This document shows, piece by piece, positions 53,270-63,859 of a stretch of DNA of 64,000 nt. The position numbers and the translations under genes were made by a program. Origin of the DNA: Diphasiastrum complanatum (lineage: Eukaryota > Streptophyta > Lycopodiopsida > Lycopodiales > Lycopodiaceae); contig CM055094.1 in NCBI GenBank assembly GCA_029204225.1, forward strand, positions 28,196,107 to 28,260,106, read 5' to 3'. Every line of letters starts with the position of its first letter. The first letter of the stretch is position 1. The notes under the pieces are model-generated. The model had not been told where the DNA came from. It saw nothing but the letters and a program-made list of their open reading frames with translations, and did not search any database.

Positions 53270-55109
53270 AATTTTATCTTTCTTTTTCTGGTTTCTTTAT
53301 AAGTACATATAGCTTTCAGGATTGGATTTGGTTTCCTTTCCTATTAATTTTTTATGCTGAAGTTCAATGATGACGGACTATTATATCTGGGTGGTAATTC
53401 AGGCTACTATCAAATTATACACCAGATAGTTATTACCATGTGTTGTGTGAGGAAGTTGTTGAAGGAAATTGTCATTTCTCTGAGTGAAAGTTGTGCAAGA
53501 AAAATTTGATGAATGAAAATCAGGTGAGCATTGTAATAGTAGACAGTTTTTGAGCAGGGTGATCCTACAGTTGATAATGCAACCTCCAATATCTTGTGAA
53601 ATGGAATTTTTTTGAACAAATTGTAAATCAATTCCTACAACAAATAAATTATACATCAAAATACGCTTTTGATTGAAACTTACCAAAAGAAAGTTCTAAC
53701 TATAAATAGGCCTAAACATTAAACTTCATAGTTGTTCACCTGTATGATAAACACAAAAAACTCTGTCAATATATTTTTTTAAATTATAAAGTTTACATTT
53801 GAAACTGATAAACACAACTCTCTTATTTCTCATTAGTGTAGTTCAATCTATTCAGTGCCAAAGTTCAAAGCATATGTTGATTAGACTCACTTCATGACAT
53901 ATGATGATTTCTTGCATTCGGAAAAGCATAGTGACTAATGATAAAGAAACCTCCAACATGTGAGCAAATTAAGCTTGTTTGAGCAAGTTGTGAATCAACA
54001 TCTAATGTAAATAACAATGTCTTCATGTCAATAGCTTATTTGCAAGCACAAACCTAAAGAAAGTTTGTGGCAATTCAGTTTTCCTCTCTAAACTAATGCA
54101 GTGATACACTCTCAAATAAAAAGATTAGAACATAAAATCATCCTAGCTGATGAGTTAGAGTTCTGAAGTGATTTTCAAGTCTGTTTTGGGACAATATAGG
54201 AATACTATTAGCGACTAACAACAATGTATATCTACCCTAATTTGATTGTCGTGAAGGCTTATTTAAACGTAAAAGGGATCACATGATTTCGTTTGAGCTC
54301 TTTGAATAAAAATTAGTTAGAATTTGATCCATTTGCAATAAAGAGGCGAAAACATTACCATAAACAAAATTCAACTTCAGCTATCATACACGACACGTTT
54401 GTGATCAACTTTGCTTTTTTATATGAAGACAAAAATCAACGTCCTCTCATCCAGAATACGTTTATGAATTACGAAGAAATTTTTATAACAGTTCTCTACT
54501 CCTCGAGCACATCTTTGTACAATGAATATAGCCAACAATCGGTAGATTGAGGTCAGATTCGAATCAGTTTCCAGCCAAGAACAGAATGGCATCTTCCGTG
54601 ATAGTGCACGTCATTCATTCATAGAGCCAGATAACCAATGGTTTTGTATGAACAATCCGGAAGGGCGCATTCAACAATAGCTTACTTGTAGGTTATCTTC
54701 ATGCAACCAGCACACTATCATTCTCACGATGGAGGGCAGGGGGAGCAATGGAGGGAAGTTGACTGAATCTGACAAAGCGCTGCATTCTTTCAATTCCCGG
54801 TTGGCCGGATCTACATCTCAATCTGAACATGGTGACAAAATCTTAGACACATATGCATAGCAAGTACACTCATCAAAATAAACGGCTGCATTCATTTAAT
54901 TCTCGTTTGCTCACGTCTCACTCCAAACATCATCAAATAAAAACTCATACAGAAAGGTTTGCATAGCCAGCAAATGCATTTGAATAAACCGTTGCTGGTT
55001 CATTTGATTTCCAGTTGGTCGGATCAGCACACATCTCATTCCCAACATCATCACATGAAATTTCAAACATTGTGAAGGAAACATTGAGAATGCATCCCCC
55101 TGGCCCACT
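53270..55109. other. AT-rich stretch without recognisable genes
   Basis: No conserved domain, repeat array or RNA gene seen on either strand. It ends at the target site (CCACT) of gypsy copy B. Confidence 0.6.
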
Positions 55110-55552
55110 AGTTACGAATAGAGCCACAGCTGATCTAGAGCTAAGCTATGAAAGCATCACATAAGCAAGACTTAAGCTATGAAAGCAGCACATAAGCAAG
55201 ACTTGACCCTAGAAAGCAGGAAAGAGAGAGATTCAGGAGACTAAAGAGAGAGATCAATATCATCAGCTGAATAACAAATGACACAGTTTCCCTACTTATA
55301 GCCAAGAGGAAGCCCTAAAAGGAAGCTTCAGGTGGCTAGGGCCCAACTGGGAGGGAAAATAGTGCGCCCTCCAAGAAGGCCCCCACTCTCCAGTAATATG
55401 TCCAAATGGCCTAATAATGAATAATAAGGCCAAAGGCCGACCATATAGTCTAAGTGTCACTAATGAATAAAAAAGGGCCCAAGGCCTGCTTATGCATAAA
55501 GTAAAGTAAATGTAAATGGACGCGGCGAATGTAATGAGCCGAGTCCATAACT
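55110..55552 (-). repeat. 3' LTR of gypsy copy B (443 bp)
   Basis: Matches the other LTRs but carries a short internal duplication (the ACATAAGCAAGACTT segment appears twice, 55,158-55,205), which makes it about 30 bp longer than its partner. Confidence 0.9.
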
Positions 55553-55559
55553 CTCCCTG

Positions 55560-56180
55560 GCACAAAAGAAAAAGACCCAACTGCCGAAAAGAAACTGGAT
55601 CAAGTAGCAGCAAGCCCTGGGGCATCAACAGCTAGAACAACATCTGATGTAGAGGAATCAACAAGTGCAGCAAGAGCACGAGCCTGATCCGCAAGTGATG
55701 GTGTATGATAAAAGACATCAATAGGCTCCCATGTTGTCTCCTCAATAGGACAGCGATCCCACTGGACCAAAAACTGAATCTGCTAGCGGCGTCGACTATG
55801 GTATAGACGAACCTGTAATATAGCAGCAGGTAAAAATGGAAATAACTCTGGAGCAGTAGGAAACTCAGCATCACAAGGAACGTCATCCTCAATAGCAGCA
55901 CGTAATAAACTGACATGGAATACATCATAGGCGCGTGTGGAAGCAGGAAGCTGTAAGCGATATGTAACTGGACTAAGAATAAGGCCCATAATAACGTGGT
56001 GCAAGCTTCTCAGTAGAAGCATGGCCCTGGACAAAATGATGACGTGCAAACCGTAGGCATAGATAAACCATATCTCCAAGCTGAAACTCAACATGGCGGC
56101 GGTGACGATCAACTGAGGTCTGATAACGCTGCTAAACATGCTGTAAATGAGAACTGGCCCGGGTAATAAGCTCTTGGGCA
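55560..56180 (-). pseudogene. Integrase C-terminus and chromodomain of gypsy copy B
   Basis: Minus-strand match to the end of copy A pol: the [11 protein letters not shown] block at the right edge, [24 protein letters not shown] and the chromodomain with its WDR-like replacement. A short deletion near 55,975 and several stops break it. It begins exactly where the foreign segment ends. Confidence 0.85.
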
Positions 56181-57440
56181 CCAAGGTATCCAAAAAGCCC
56201 GAGAAGGTAGAACAATCCATCATAGGATACACCAAAAACGGATGGAGAATCGGATGACCCATCGGAACTGGCCGCAAGTGTAATCCCAAAGTACACACCA
56301 GGCGCACAAGTGAGGAACAAAAGAAATGCACTGGAATGAGGAACAGGTTCCGCAACATCAGTAGCAAGCATCGGAGCAATATCCACGTGTAGCTGGGAAT
56401 GAGTATCAAAGCACATATGAGCCAGTATATGGCGGCAACATCCCCAAAAACTATCCAAGAGAGGAGAAGGAATTCTCTCAAGGTACCCTGATGGTCTCGG
56501 AACACCACAACAAAGTGGCAACTCAGCATCGGAGACCAAGCGATATGGAGCAACCTGAAATGACAGGGAACTTGAAGATCACCTAGACAAACAGTAGCTA
56601 GAACGGAGGCAATAACCCAAGCCAACAGAACGGAGGCAATAACCCAAGCCAACAGGATATGCCAAGCCTAAAAATGAGCAACGATCCAAGGAACAGATAG
56701 AGAGCCACATGCATAATCATAGAGATATCCGCACCATAGGCGATCAGTAATATGGAAAAACCAGCACCAATCAACAAGTCCAAATGAAAACCAAGCTATA
56801 TTTAATAACCAGGAATGCCATATATCCATAGCATCGGCATGGACTGCAGCAAACCTATATGTAGAAACACGAGGAGACGGAAGGATGTCCGTGTACTCAT
56901 CTAGAAAGATCCCAGCATATAAATACCCTAAGTAATAGTGACCATCTGGCAAATATCCTTGGATGAAAAATGTGTAACAGTAAGGGCCAAAGGCGCATGA
57001 ATCATGTCAGGAACCGTAGAAATATCATGAGGCAGATCACAAACCTCAAGCAGAGATCCATGGAGTAAAGCGAAAGAAGATGCAACCTGATCACCAATAG
57101 CAAGGGAACCATCAAACGTGGACCCATGAAGAACCCCATAGAAATCAGCAGGAACATCGGCCATAACAGACTCAAGAGATGGAGATATAGAGACCAATGG
57201 AGAAGATACTGCACCAACCACCGAACCAGGAGGGCAATCTGAAGTATGCACAAAAGCAATAGTAGAAATACCACCAAGGTATACGGTCTCAATATCAATG
57301 AAACCAGGAATGACCACTGAATACGATATTTGTGAATCAAGGCATATAGGTGCAAGGCACACAGCAACAACCTGTAAATCCGAAGCAGCATCAACCTGAG
57401 GAAGAGGACCCACGGATGGTGAAAGCGAAGCAGCAACTGA
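56181..57440 (-). other. Foreign segment replacing pol in gypsy copy B
   Basis: No similarity to RT, RNase H or integrase is visible. The minus-strand gag-protease frame continues into it without a stop to 56,928. That adds about 170 residues rich in Ser, Val, Pro and Asp, with no recognisable domain. Other frames give hydrophobic or Trp-rich strings that look accidental. A 26-bp tandem duplication (ACGGAGGCAATAACCCAAGC unit) lies at 56,615-56,665. Its origin could be a captured host transcript, a sister non-autonomous family or diverged retroelement spacer. Confidence 0.7.
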
Positions 57441-59174
57441 TGTACTTGGAATGGAAAGAAGAGCTGCATCGTCAGCCTTTGGCGGGCTACGCATAAACTG
57501 CTTCCCGGTAACCAACTGGAAGTCTCCCTGAGAATCAATGCCAACAAGTGACTGTGTAACTGCTTCAAATACAAATGTCAATGTCTGATGTGTCAAGTCC
57601 AGTGTAACGGCTCCAAGAGATGCAAACCAATCAGCACCAAGGATAAGATCATAACGCTCCATAGGAATAATGTAAAGATCTGCCTGTCCAGAAAAATCTC
57701 CAATGCGGTATGGTAAACGTTGAAACATCTGAGAACTAGGAAAAGAATGGGAACTGGCAACCTCAACTGTAAGAGGTTGTGAAGCAGGAACAGGTGAAGC
57801 ACGTATCTGACTAGTGATATAACTGCTATCAACTAAAGCAATATACTCACGACCTGTAATACGTACACGTAACCGAATGGAGCAAGGACCAGGACGCCCT
57901 GTCCAAGTAGCATAGGCAAGCTGAGCATGGCAAGTAGCAGGAAGTAAATTAGTGGAAGGCTCAAAGGATAGGTTAGGCTCATCAGAAATATGAATGTAGA
58001 TATCGGAATCATCTGGAGTAGTGCCCTCATGGTCAAAAACAGCAGTAGTAGTAGGGAGAGGCTGTTGATTCACGGGCAAAATGGTCAGGTCTCTTACAAC
58101 GAAAGCAAAGACGCTGCTGCTGAAGGTCAGCGAACTCTGCAGACGTGTAACGTCGGACAAAAGCAGGTCGAGGAGTCGGAGGACGAGGAGACAAAGGGAC
58201 AATGGAGAGAGCTGGAATAGAAGGGGCAGGTGTAGGGGTGGACGCCGCGGGAAAAGATGAAGCAGAAGGATGGGGTCGGGAGAAGCGGGAAGGAAGAGAG
58301 TTAGAGTACTTATGCTGTAAAGTACTGGCAAGAGACATAGCCTCAACAAGTGTGGGAGGACGAAAGGAAGAAACATCATAACGTAAAGCACCACGAAGCC
58401 CAGCAATGTAATGAGAAATAAGCTCAGTGGGCTGTAGATCTGTGAAAAGATAAGAAAGCTCCATAAACTGATCTGTATAAGAAGCAAGATCACTAGTCTG
58501 AGTGAGACTAGGAATGTATCACGTTGGCGGTCGAGCCACTGAGGGTCAATCATAGCATGACGGAGGTCACGGCGAAAAGTATGCCATAAATGGAGCCCTT
58601 CCCGATCAGGATCAGCTCTATAAACTCGCCACCACGTGGCGGCGCGTCCATCTAAATGTAAAGCAGCCAACTGGATCTTCTGAGGATCAGTCTTAGGGTA
58701 GATCTGAAAATATGTGTCAAGCTTAGCAAACCAATTCTCTAATAAGTTCCTGTCAGAGGAACCGGAATAGGTAGCAAGTTGTACCCTATCACAAAAGTCT
58801 CGAGCAAAGTGTGGCTCAGGAAGTGGGGGACGTGAAAAGAAACCAGGAGATGGGTTAGGTGGAATGAACGGTCCACCACCAGGCTGACTAGCAGAGGAAG
58901 ATGGAAATTTAAATGGAGGGGGATTCCCAAATGAAGAAAAAACAGGAGCTTTACCAAGACCATGAGGTTGTAAAGAATCAATCTGTGACTGCATAGTAGC
59001 AAAGCCGGTCCTAACGGTATCGAAGCGAAGAACGAGGCCAAAAAGGGTCTCATCCATGCGACGAAACTGATCGGATAAGGTTTCTTGAGTAGTCTCACTC
59101 GGGGTAGGTGAATGTGCCATAATGATAGTGGAAGGAATAGACGAAAACTTGAGAGAGCGGACTCTTGTCGTCAC
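57441..59174 (-). pseudogene. gag and protease of gypsy copy B
   Basis: The likely start is the Met at about 59,117 (MAHSPTPSETTQ); an earlier in-frame Met lies at 59,174. The gag N-terminus missing from copy A is present here, with a Pro/Gly-rich stretch and the [20 protein letters not shown] and TWWRVYRADPDREG blocks. A one-base deletion near 58,512 shifts frame and a two-base loss at the zinc knuckle (about 58,065) restores it, destroying the last Cys. In protease a 24-bp deletion near 57,830 removes most of the DTGSTHSF active-site loop, leaving VDSSYITS. Gag is thus frameshifted in its second half and protease is dead. Confidence 0.87.
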
Positions 59175-59779
59175 CCCAAATTAGTCTATTAAAACCACAT
59201 TATCACAACTAAGAAAGGACAGCAATCAGCAAATGAAAAAAAAAGCTGGACAGCCAGGAGGCAAGTGACAAATTGGAGTATCAAACAGAGTCGGAATTTC
59301 GTGAAATTTGGTTGAGGATGGGCGATGGACAGCCTGCAAACAAGGTGTGAAAAATGGCTGCAAGCGGAGACAAAAACGGACGAAACTGACAAGTATGAAG
59401 CGGCTGGACAGCCTGCAAACAAAAGTGAAAAGAGGGCTGAAAATGGAAAGAGGAACGGACGAAAGAGATGAGGGAATTGGGCGCTGGAGAGCCTGCAAAC
59501 AAGCTGGAAATGGGTGATAGAGGGTTGGAACTTGGGCACCGGAAATAATCTGCCCAATTTTTTTTTTTTTTCGTCCGCCAAATTTAGCGAAAGTACTTCC
59601 GCTAACTATCTGCTAAAGCTCCGCCAAGGAAAATGCTTTGATAGGAGCTGGTCCTCCTCCAAACTGTGCTGAATGTTGCTGAAGCAAAGAGACGAAAGCC
59701 CTCAGCAAAGAGAGAAAAATCAGCAAGGAAAATGGGCACCCAATCAGAAAATCAGATCTGAAATTCAGCAATCAGGAAA
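59175..59779 (-). other. 5' leader of gypsy copy B
   Basis: Untranslated region between the primer binding site and gag. It contains repeated GGACAGCCTGCAAACAA-like phrases (59,330; 59,408; 59,490) and a poly-T run near 59,560. The leader of copy A (25,880-26,390) shares the style but little sequence. Confidence 0.6.
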
Positions 59780-59793
59780 GTGCTCTGATACCA
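59780..59793 (-). other. Primer binding site of gypsy copy B
   Basis: TGGTATCAGAGCAC on the minus strand, directly abutting the LTR, identical to copy A. Confidence 0.92.
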
Positions 59794-60205
59794 AGTTACG
59801 AATAGAGCCACAGTTGATCTAGAGCTAAGCTATGAAAGCAGCACATAAGCAAGACTTAACCCTAGAAAGCAGGAAAGAGAGAGATTAAGGAGACTAAAGA
59901 GAGAGATCAATATCATCAACTGAATAACAAATGACAGAGTTTCCCTACTTATAGCCAAGAGGAAGCCCTAAAAGGAAGCTTCAGGTGGCTAGGGCCCAAC
60001 TGGGAGGGAAAATAGTGCGCCCTCCAAGAAGGCCCCCACTCTCCAGTAATATGTCCAAATGGCCTAATAATGAATAATAAGGCCAAAGGCCAACCATATA
60101 GTTTAAGTGTCACTAATGAATAAAAAAGGGCCCAAGGCCTGCTTATGCATAAAGTAAAGTAAATGTAAATGGACGCGGCGAATGTAATGAGCCGAGTCCA
60201 TAACT
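59794..60205 (-). repeat. 5' LTR of gypsy copy B (412 bp)
   Basis: Same termini and near-identical sequence to the LTRs of copy A. Its outer edge lies against the duplicated GBF-like segment at 60,260-60,400. Confidence 0.92.
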
Positions 60206-60259
60206 CTACTGCTCTCTTGGGTAGCAGAGGGTAACAGAAGATCCGCTTGAGATCCAAGA

Positions 60260-61019
60260 TTTGTGTCTAACTTCCTCACTTCCACCATCACTCGAGCCCT
60301 CAATTCCACTTTCACTACTGGAGAGATACCAAAACACCATCAAGATATCACTTAAAAGATATAGGGTAAATGATACAAGCCAAAATGTCGGACAACGATG
60401 CACCATTATCAAATCAACTAGGTATTATGAGCCTCTATTACATGTGATGCAAGATTTACCATTTGTGTGTAGCCTTCCTCACTTCCACCATCACTCGAGC
60501 CTTCAATCCCACTTTCACTACTGGAGAGATACCAAAACACCATCAAGATATCACTTAAAAGATACAGGGTAAATGATAACAGCCGAAATGACGAACAATG
60601 ACACTGGCACATTTTGCTGTTCATATGATCCAAATGAGGACGAATCCTCATGCAAAGATTTTTTTGCTTCATTAATGGAAAAATTGTTTTAAAATGAAAA
60701 TTGCCAATTTCAGAGAGCAACATTGATTCAGTTTAGTGTAAGTGCATACCTGCCCTCCCCACATATATGGATTAGGTTGAGGTCCCAAAGCAACATTTGG
60801 AGGAAAATAACCTGGCGGAGGTGTAGCTCCAGAATTGTAATAACCCTGAAAAACATAAGTCATAATCTAAGACATAGAAAAAGTATCACCAACCTTGACT
60901 TTAATCCAACATTTACAATGCTTTACCTTGATGTGATAGATGGTGGAGAATGGTAGAAAATTTCCTACCTGAAATGCTGCAGCCCATTCAGCATATGAAG
61001 TTGGAACTGGCGGTTGTTC
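60260..61019 (-). pseudogene. GBF-type bZIP transcription factor, partial (MFMR region exons)
   Basis: Minus-strand exons encode the multifunctional mosaic (MFMR) N-terminus of plant G-box-binding factors. The first is 60,969-61,019 (EQPPVPTSYAEWAAAFQ) and the second 60,750-60,845 (GYYNSGATPPPGYFPPN to NPYMWGGQ). A Ser/Glu/Asp-rich exon at 60,460-60,520 has SESGIEGSSDGGSEE. Splice sites flank each. The exon that normally follows PYMWG (MMPPYG-type) is not seen, and the phase does not close between the second and third exons. The bZIP domain is absent, cut off by gypsy copy B or lying elsewhere. The third exon region occurs again at 60,270-60,400. GBFs bind CACGTG boxes in light-regulated promoters; this piece alone cannot. 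Confidence 0.75.
60270..60610 (-). repeat. Duplicated GBF exon region
   Basis: About 130 bp starting CTTCCTCACTTCCACCATC occurs at 60,270-60,400 and at 60,474-60,610 with only a few changes. The left copy runs into different sequence on its coding 3' side. Confidence 0.85.
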
Positions 61020-61181
61020 CTGTTTGGTATCAATCACAAAACAAAAGTTTAGATTTGATGTAACCCACAATAAGTCCTTTTGCAGTCATTTTGCAGAAAG
61101 TACAGATGATGAAAGCGAAAATTCAGATCTTGATAAGCAATGGTTATGGTAAGATTAGTAGTGTGTTCGTATCAGTCAAAA

Positions 61182-61770
61182 CTAAAAGTGGTTGATCATA
61201 GCAAAAGCTAGTGAGCTAACGATCTCCTCAAACTTGGGCATCATATGAGGCTCCAAAGTAATCAACACCCGAACTCCAGCTTTTCCAGCATTCTGCTGGC
61301 GACAGCAGCAACATCTAGTAGCAGAACCACACACTCCAAAACTGCAGTCGGAGCTGGACCTGCATGCAGAGGCTTTCCCCACCCAAAGTCCAGCTCATGA
61401 AACGCAAATCTCCACCAGGAAGATAGATAAAACCCATCTCTAAGATCTGGAACACCTCCCCATATCTGCCACCAGTCATTCCAGGCCCTCACGTACTCAT
61501 TAGTCACTGCCTTCAAAGACTCCTGCACACACAGGGATAGAGGGCTCTCAAGATGAGCCCAACAGAGAGCTTGGCACAGCTAGAGAAGGCGCAGTTGCTT
61601 GTGAATTCGTTGGGCAGGGGTCCTTTGCCTCACATCAACTGCGAAGAACACCTGCGACGGCTTCAGTGGCGCCATGCGCATGGCTATAGTTCTCGCTTGT
61701 CACAGGAAGGCTGCCACAGCTTCTAGCCTTGTGCATTTCCTAACCAAGCCATCCTCAGTTGCCTTCATCT
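61182..61770 (-). pseudogene. BAHD acyltransferase, second exon (pseudogene)
   Basis: The minus-strand exon starts after a CTCTCTCTCCAG acceptor at about 61,770. It carries the BAHD blocks in order: CTRLEAVAAFL near 61,710, the FFAVDVRQRTP block near 61,650 (A-V-D-x-R-x-R-x-P in the family) and the hallmark DFGWGKP near 61,380. The C-terminus VRVLITLEPHMMPKFEEI ends at a stop at 61,182. The Trp expected after EAVAAFL is a TGA stop. Another stop follows RLL, the GYFGN region is lost, and a frameshift lies near 61,300. The HxxxD motif would be in the first exon, which I did not find. BAHD enzymes move acyl groups from CoA to phenolics, alcohols or amines. Confidence 0.8.
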
Positions 61771-61818
61771 GGAGAGAGAGCGCGCGTGGGTGGGGGGAAA
61801 AAATTTTGAAATCTACTT

Positions 61819-61841
61819 GTGTGTGTGTGTGTGTGTGTGTG
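61819..61841. repeat. (GT)n microsatellite
   Basis: About eleven GT units in the upstream intron region of the BAHD pseudogene. Confidence 0.95.
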
Positions 61842-62050
61842 CCCAAAAAAGAAAAAAAATGGCTTCTATGTGTTATTTTTTTTACGATTTTTCTGCAAAC
61901 GTTTTTTAGCTTTTCTTTTTGTAAAATGGGTGACATATTTTGTGGGCAGTGCGTGACATTTTTGGCGGCACAGGGTTACATTTTTGATGGCAACCCTTAC
62001 ACTTTCTCTCTAAAATATATATATATATATACAGATATATATATAGATAT

Positions 62051-62292
62051 ATCATAGTTCCCCACGGCACCGTGCCGTGGGGGTGCAGGTACCGTACTAG
62101 GTGCCGTACCATGGCACGTTGTGCCGTGATACAGCACTTGTTTTTTTTTTTTAATGTTTACGAAATATCACTAAAAGAAAATAAAAATAAAAAACAGGTG
62201 CCGTGGAACTGAAGTTCCATAGCACCTGTACGACAGCACCTATGGCACATGTGCCGTACCAGGTGCTGTACCACGGCACCTGAACCTATGAT
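62051..62292. mobile_element. 242-bp MITE related to the one at 14.8 kb
   Basis: The ends are ATCATAG and CTATGAT with GGTGCCGTG/CACGGCACC palindromes inside, an AT-rich centre and TA-rich DNA on both sides. The terminal repeat is less perfect than in the 14.8-kb copy (ATCATAGTTCC against ATCATAGGTTC). No coding capacity. Confidence 0.75.
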
Positions 62293-62314
62293 ATATATAT
62301 ATTATATATCATAG
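62286..62314. repeat. (TA)n between MITE and hAT-like fragment termini
   Basis: CTATGAT, a short TA tract, then ATCATAG. It is another instance of facing termini joined by TA repeats. Confidence 0.8.
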
Positions 62315-63085
62315 GTTTAATATTTAATATCTTTTTTAACCTAAACTACCCGCCCCCCTCACTTCTTCTCTCCCAAATTTTTTTCTGCCCTCGCTGCCCT
62401 GCCTTCGCTGCTGTTTTTTCTGCCCTCACGGTTCTGCCTTGCGTCTGATTTGTGTCGCCCTTCGCCCACAGAACGCCCTGCCTTGCATCTGTTTCACCTC
62501 GCCCTGCCTTCGCCCATTTTCGGCGTCTCTCCAACACTAAACCATGCTGTTTTTTTTCCAGCTTTAGCTTCCTTGCATTTTTTCCCTAGTTTTCTCCATC
62601 ACGATGGTGCAGTCCGACCTTGCCGATCTGTGGGACGAGGTGGACGTTGTCAGGCGGGTTGCCGACAAAACCAACAAGACCGGTCAAAAGGTCGTGCGTT
62701 GCCGGTATTGCCTAGTCAAATTCGCTGCGTCCCATACTCGCCATAAAGGCCACTTGCTCGGTGCACGCGCCTAAAATGGTGCCACCATAAATGTTGCCCC
62801 TTGTGGCCAGCATGTCTATCCCCGTCAGGCAGCGACTACTGGACACCTATGGGCCACGTCTTGTGACGGGGGAGAACACCATTTCGGAAGGTGTTCTCCG
62901 GTTTTGCACCGCTCCTTATGTGGCTGACCCCGAGTTGTTGCCTGCTTGGCTGGCATGCACGAGGAGAGGGAGTGCATTATTGTCCCGTCCCACTACCCCT
63001 CATCCCCTCAGACAGTGCCGCCACACGCACCCCCATCTGCACCCATTCTGGTGGAACCCGTCCCCTTGCGTCCGCCAGTTGCATT
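62308..63085 (+). pseudogene. hAT-like transposase, 5' end fragment
   Basis: From the terminus ATCATAGG the sequence follows the family leader (TTTAATATTTAATATC, TTTTTTAACCTAA) to the start codon at 62,604. The BED-type block CRYCLVKF and [18 protein letters not shown] follow. An in-frame stop after GARA (about 62,772) and frame changes break it. Family similarity ends near 63,085, within the proline-rich linker. The leader shares CATTTTCGGCGTCTCTCCAA with the copy ending at 12,045. Confidence 0.82.
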
Positions 63086-63628
63086 ACCGACTCAAAGCTA
63101 TTGGAGGGTTTGTGGATCCCAAGGAAACCCTAACCCTAGTTAATAAGTGAGAGGGATTTGGCACCCTGCGTGTGTAAGTCCAACCCGATGATCAAATAGT
63201 TATTTGATTAGTTACAAGTCAATAAGTCCTTTTTGCGGGACTTTTAATGTCGCTGGGCCTAAATGTCAAGTTAGTGAATAAAGTTGGGACTCCCACCAAA
63301 ATTGAGTCGAATTCAAATTCAAATTGGTTCCCTCTAATTTTGAATGGGTTCCCACTCTTTTTTAAGTTTGAATAGTTAGGGAGGTAGAAATGGGCCAAAA
63401 GGATTTTGACGCCAAGGCCCTCCTCTCCACTATAAATAGGGGCAAACTCGAGTTGCTCCTCATGTTGAGATCTTCATTTCAATACAAGCAGATTGGTTCT
63501 CTTATGGAATGGACTTGTGAATGTCCTTGCTCTCTAACTCTTTTCCTCTATCTCTCATGCTTTTGTTGCATTTTGCTAATTGTTGGATCTGAATGTTATT
63601 GGGATTGTATGTTATTATACTTTTTATG
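63086..63628 (+). repeat. LTR-like or promoter-like sequence with TATA box
   Basis: Non-coding sequence with repeated AATTCAAATTC phrases, a CTATAAATAGG TATA-type box at 63,431-63,441 and a following AGATCTTCATTTCAATACAAG stretch. This resembles the promoter and R region of a plant LTR. No partner LTR is in the window, so the call is tentative. Confidence 0.4.
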
Positions 63629-63775
63629 AGAGAGAGAGAGAGAAAGAAGAAAGAAAGCTTTATTAATGTCTTTTCCATGCCAAAAGGCATATAAGACTAA
63701 GGAAATACATGTCAAGTATGTGGTAACCGTGGAGCGTATAAACGACTCCAAAAACTGTAATAAAAAAAAAAAAAA
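63629..63775 (+). repeat. 3'-end repeat with (GA)n head (copy 3)
   Basis: (GA)n and GAAAGAAGAAAG lead into TTTATTAATGTCTTTTCCAT and GCCAAAAGGCATATAAGAC, nearly identical in reverse complement to 32,215-32,310. A poly-A run ends the block. Confidence 0.75.
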
Positions 63776-63859
63776 AAACATCTAGTGCAAGGTAAGATAA
63801 ATACATAAATGATAATGTCTGTGCATGGTAGTCAAATGTATCCATGTCAAGATGCCAGG

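Larger units (their letters stand above)
55110..60205 (-). mobile_element. Ty3/gypsy copy B, non-autonomous, pol core replaced
   Basis: Same family as copy A: LTRs with AGTTA...TAACT ends, the same primer binding site, and gag and protease of matching sequence. The flanking pentamers are CCACT (55,105-55,109) and CTACT (60,206-60,210), a target duplication with one C/T change. Between protease and the integrase C-terminus, about 1.26 kb of unrelated sequence (56,181-57,440) takes the place of the roughly 2.3 kb that encodes RT, RNase H and the integrase core in copy A. It could move only with enzymes from an intact relative. Confidence 0.9.

Noticed and set aside
55783-56652. A 289-codon hydrophobic, membrane-like protein on the minus strand
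   Set aside because: It runs across the junction of the foreign segment and the integrase tail of gypsy copy B and changes character there; the hydrophobicity is an off-frame effect.
56928-59174. An intact 748-codon host protein
   Set aside because: It is gag-protease of gypsy copy B read through two compensating frameshifts into foreign sequence.
61554-61728. A 57-codon + strand ORF beginning MSPTESLAQLEKAQ
   Set aside because: It is the opposite strand of the BAHD pseudogene exon, whose conserved motifs identify the real coding strand.
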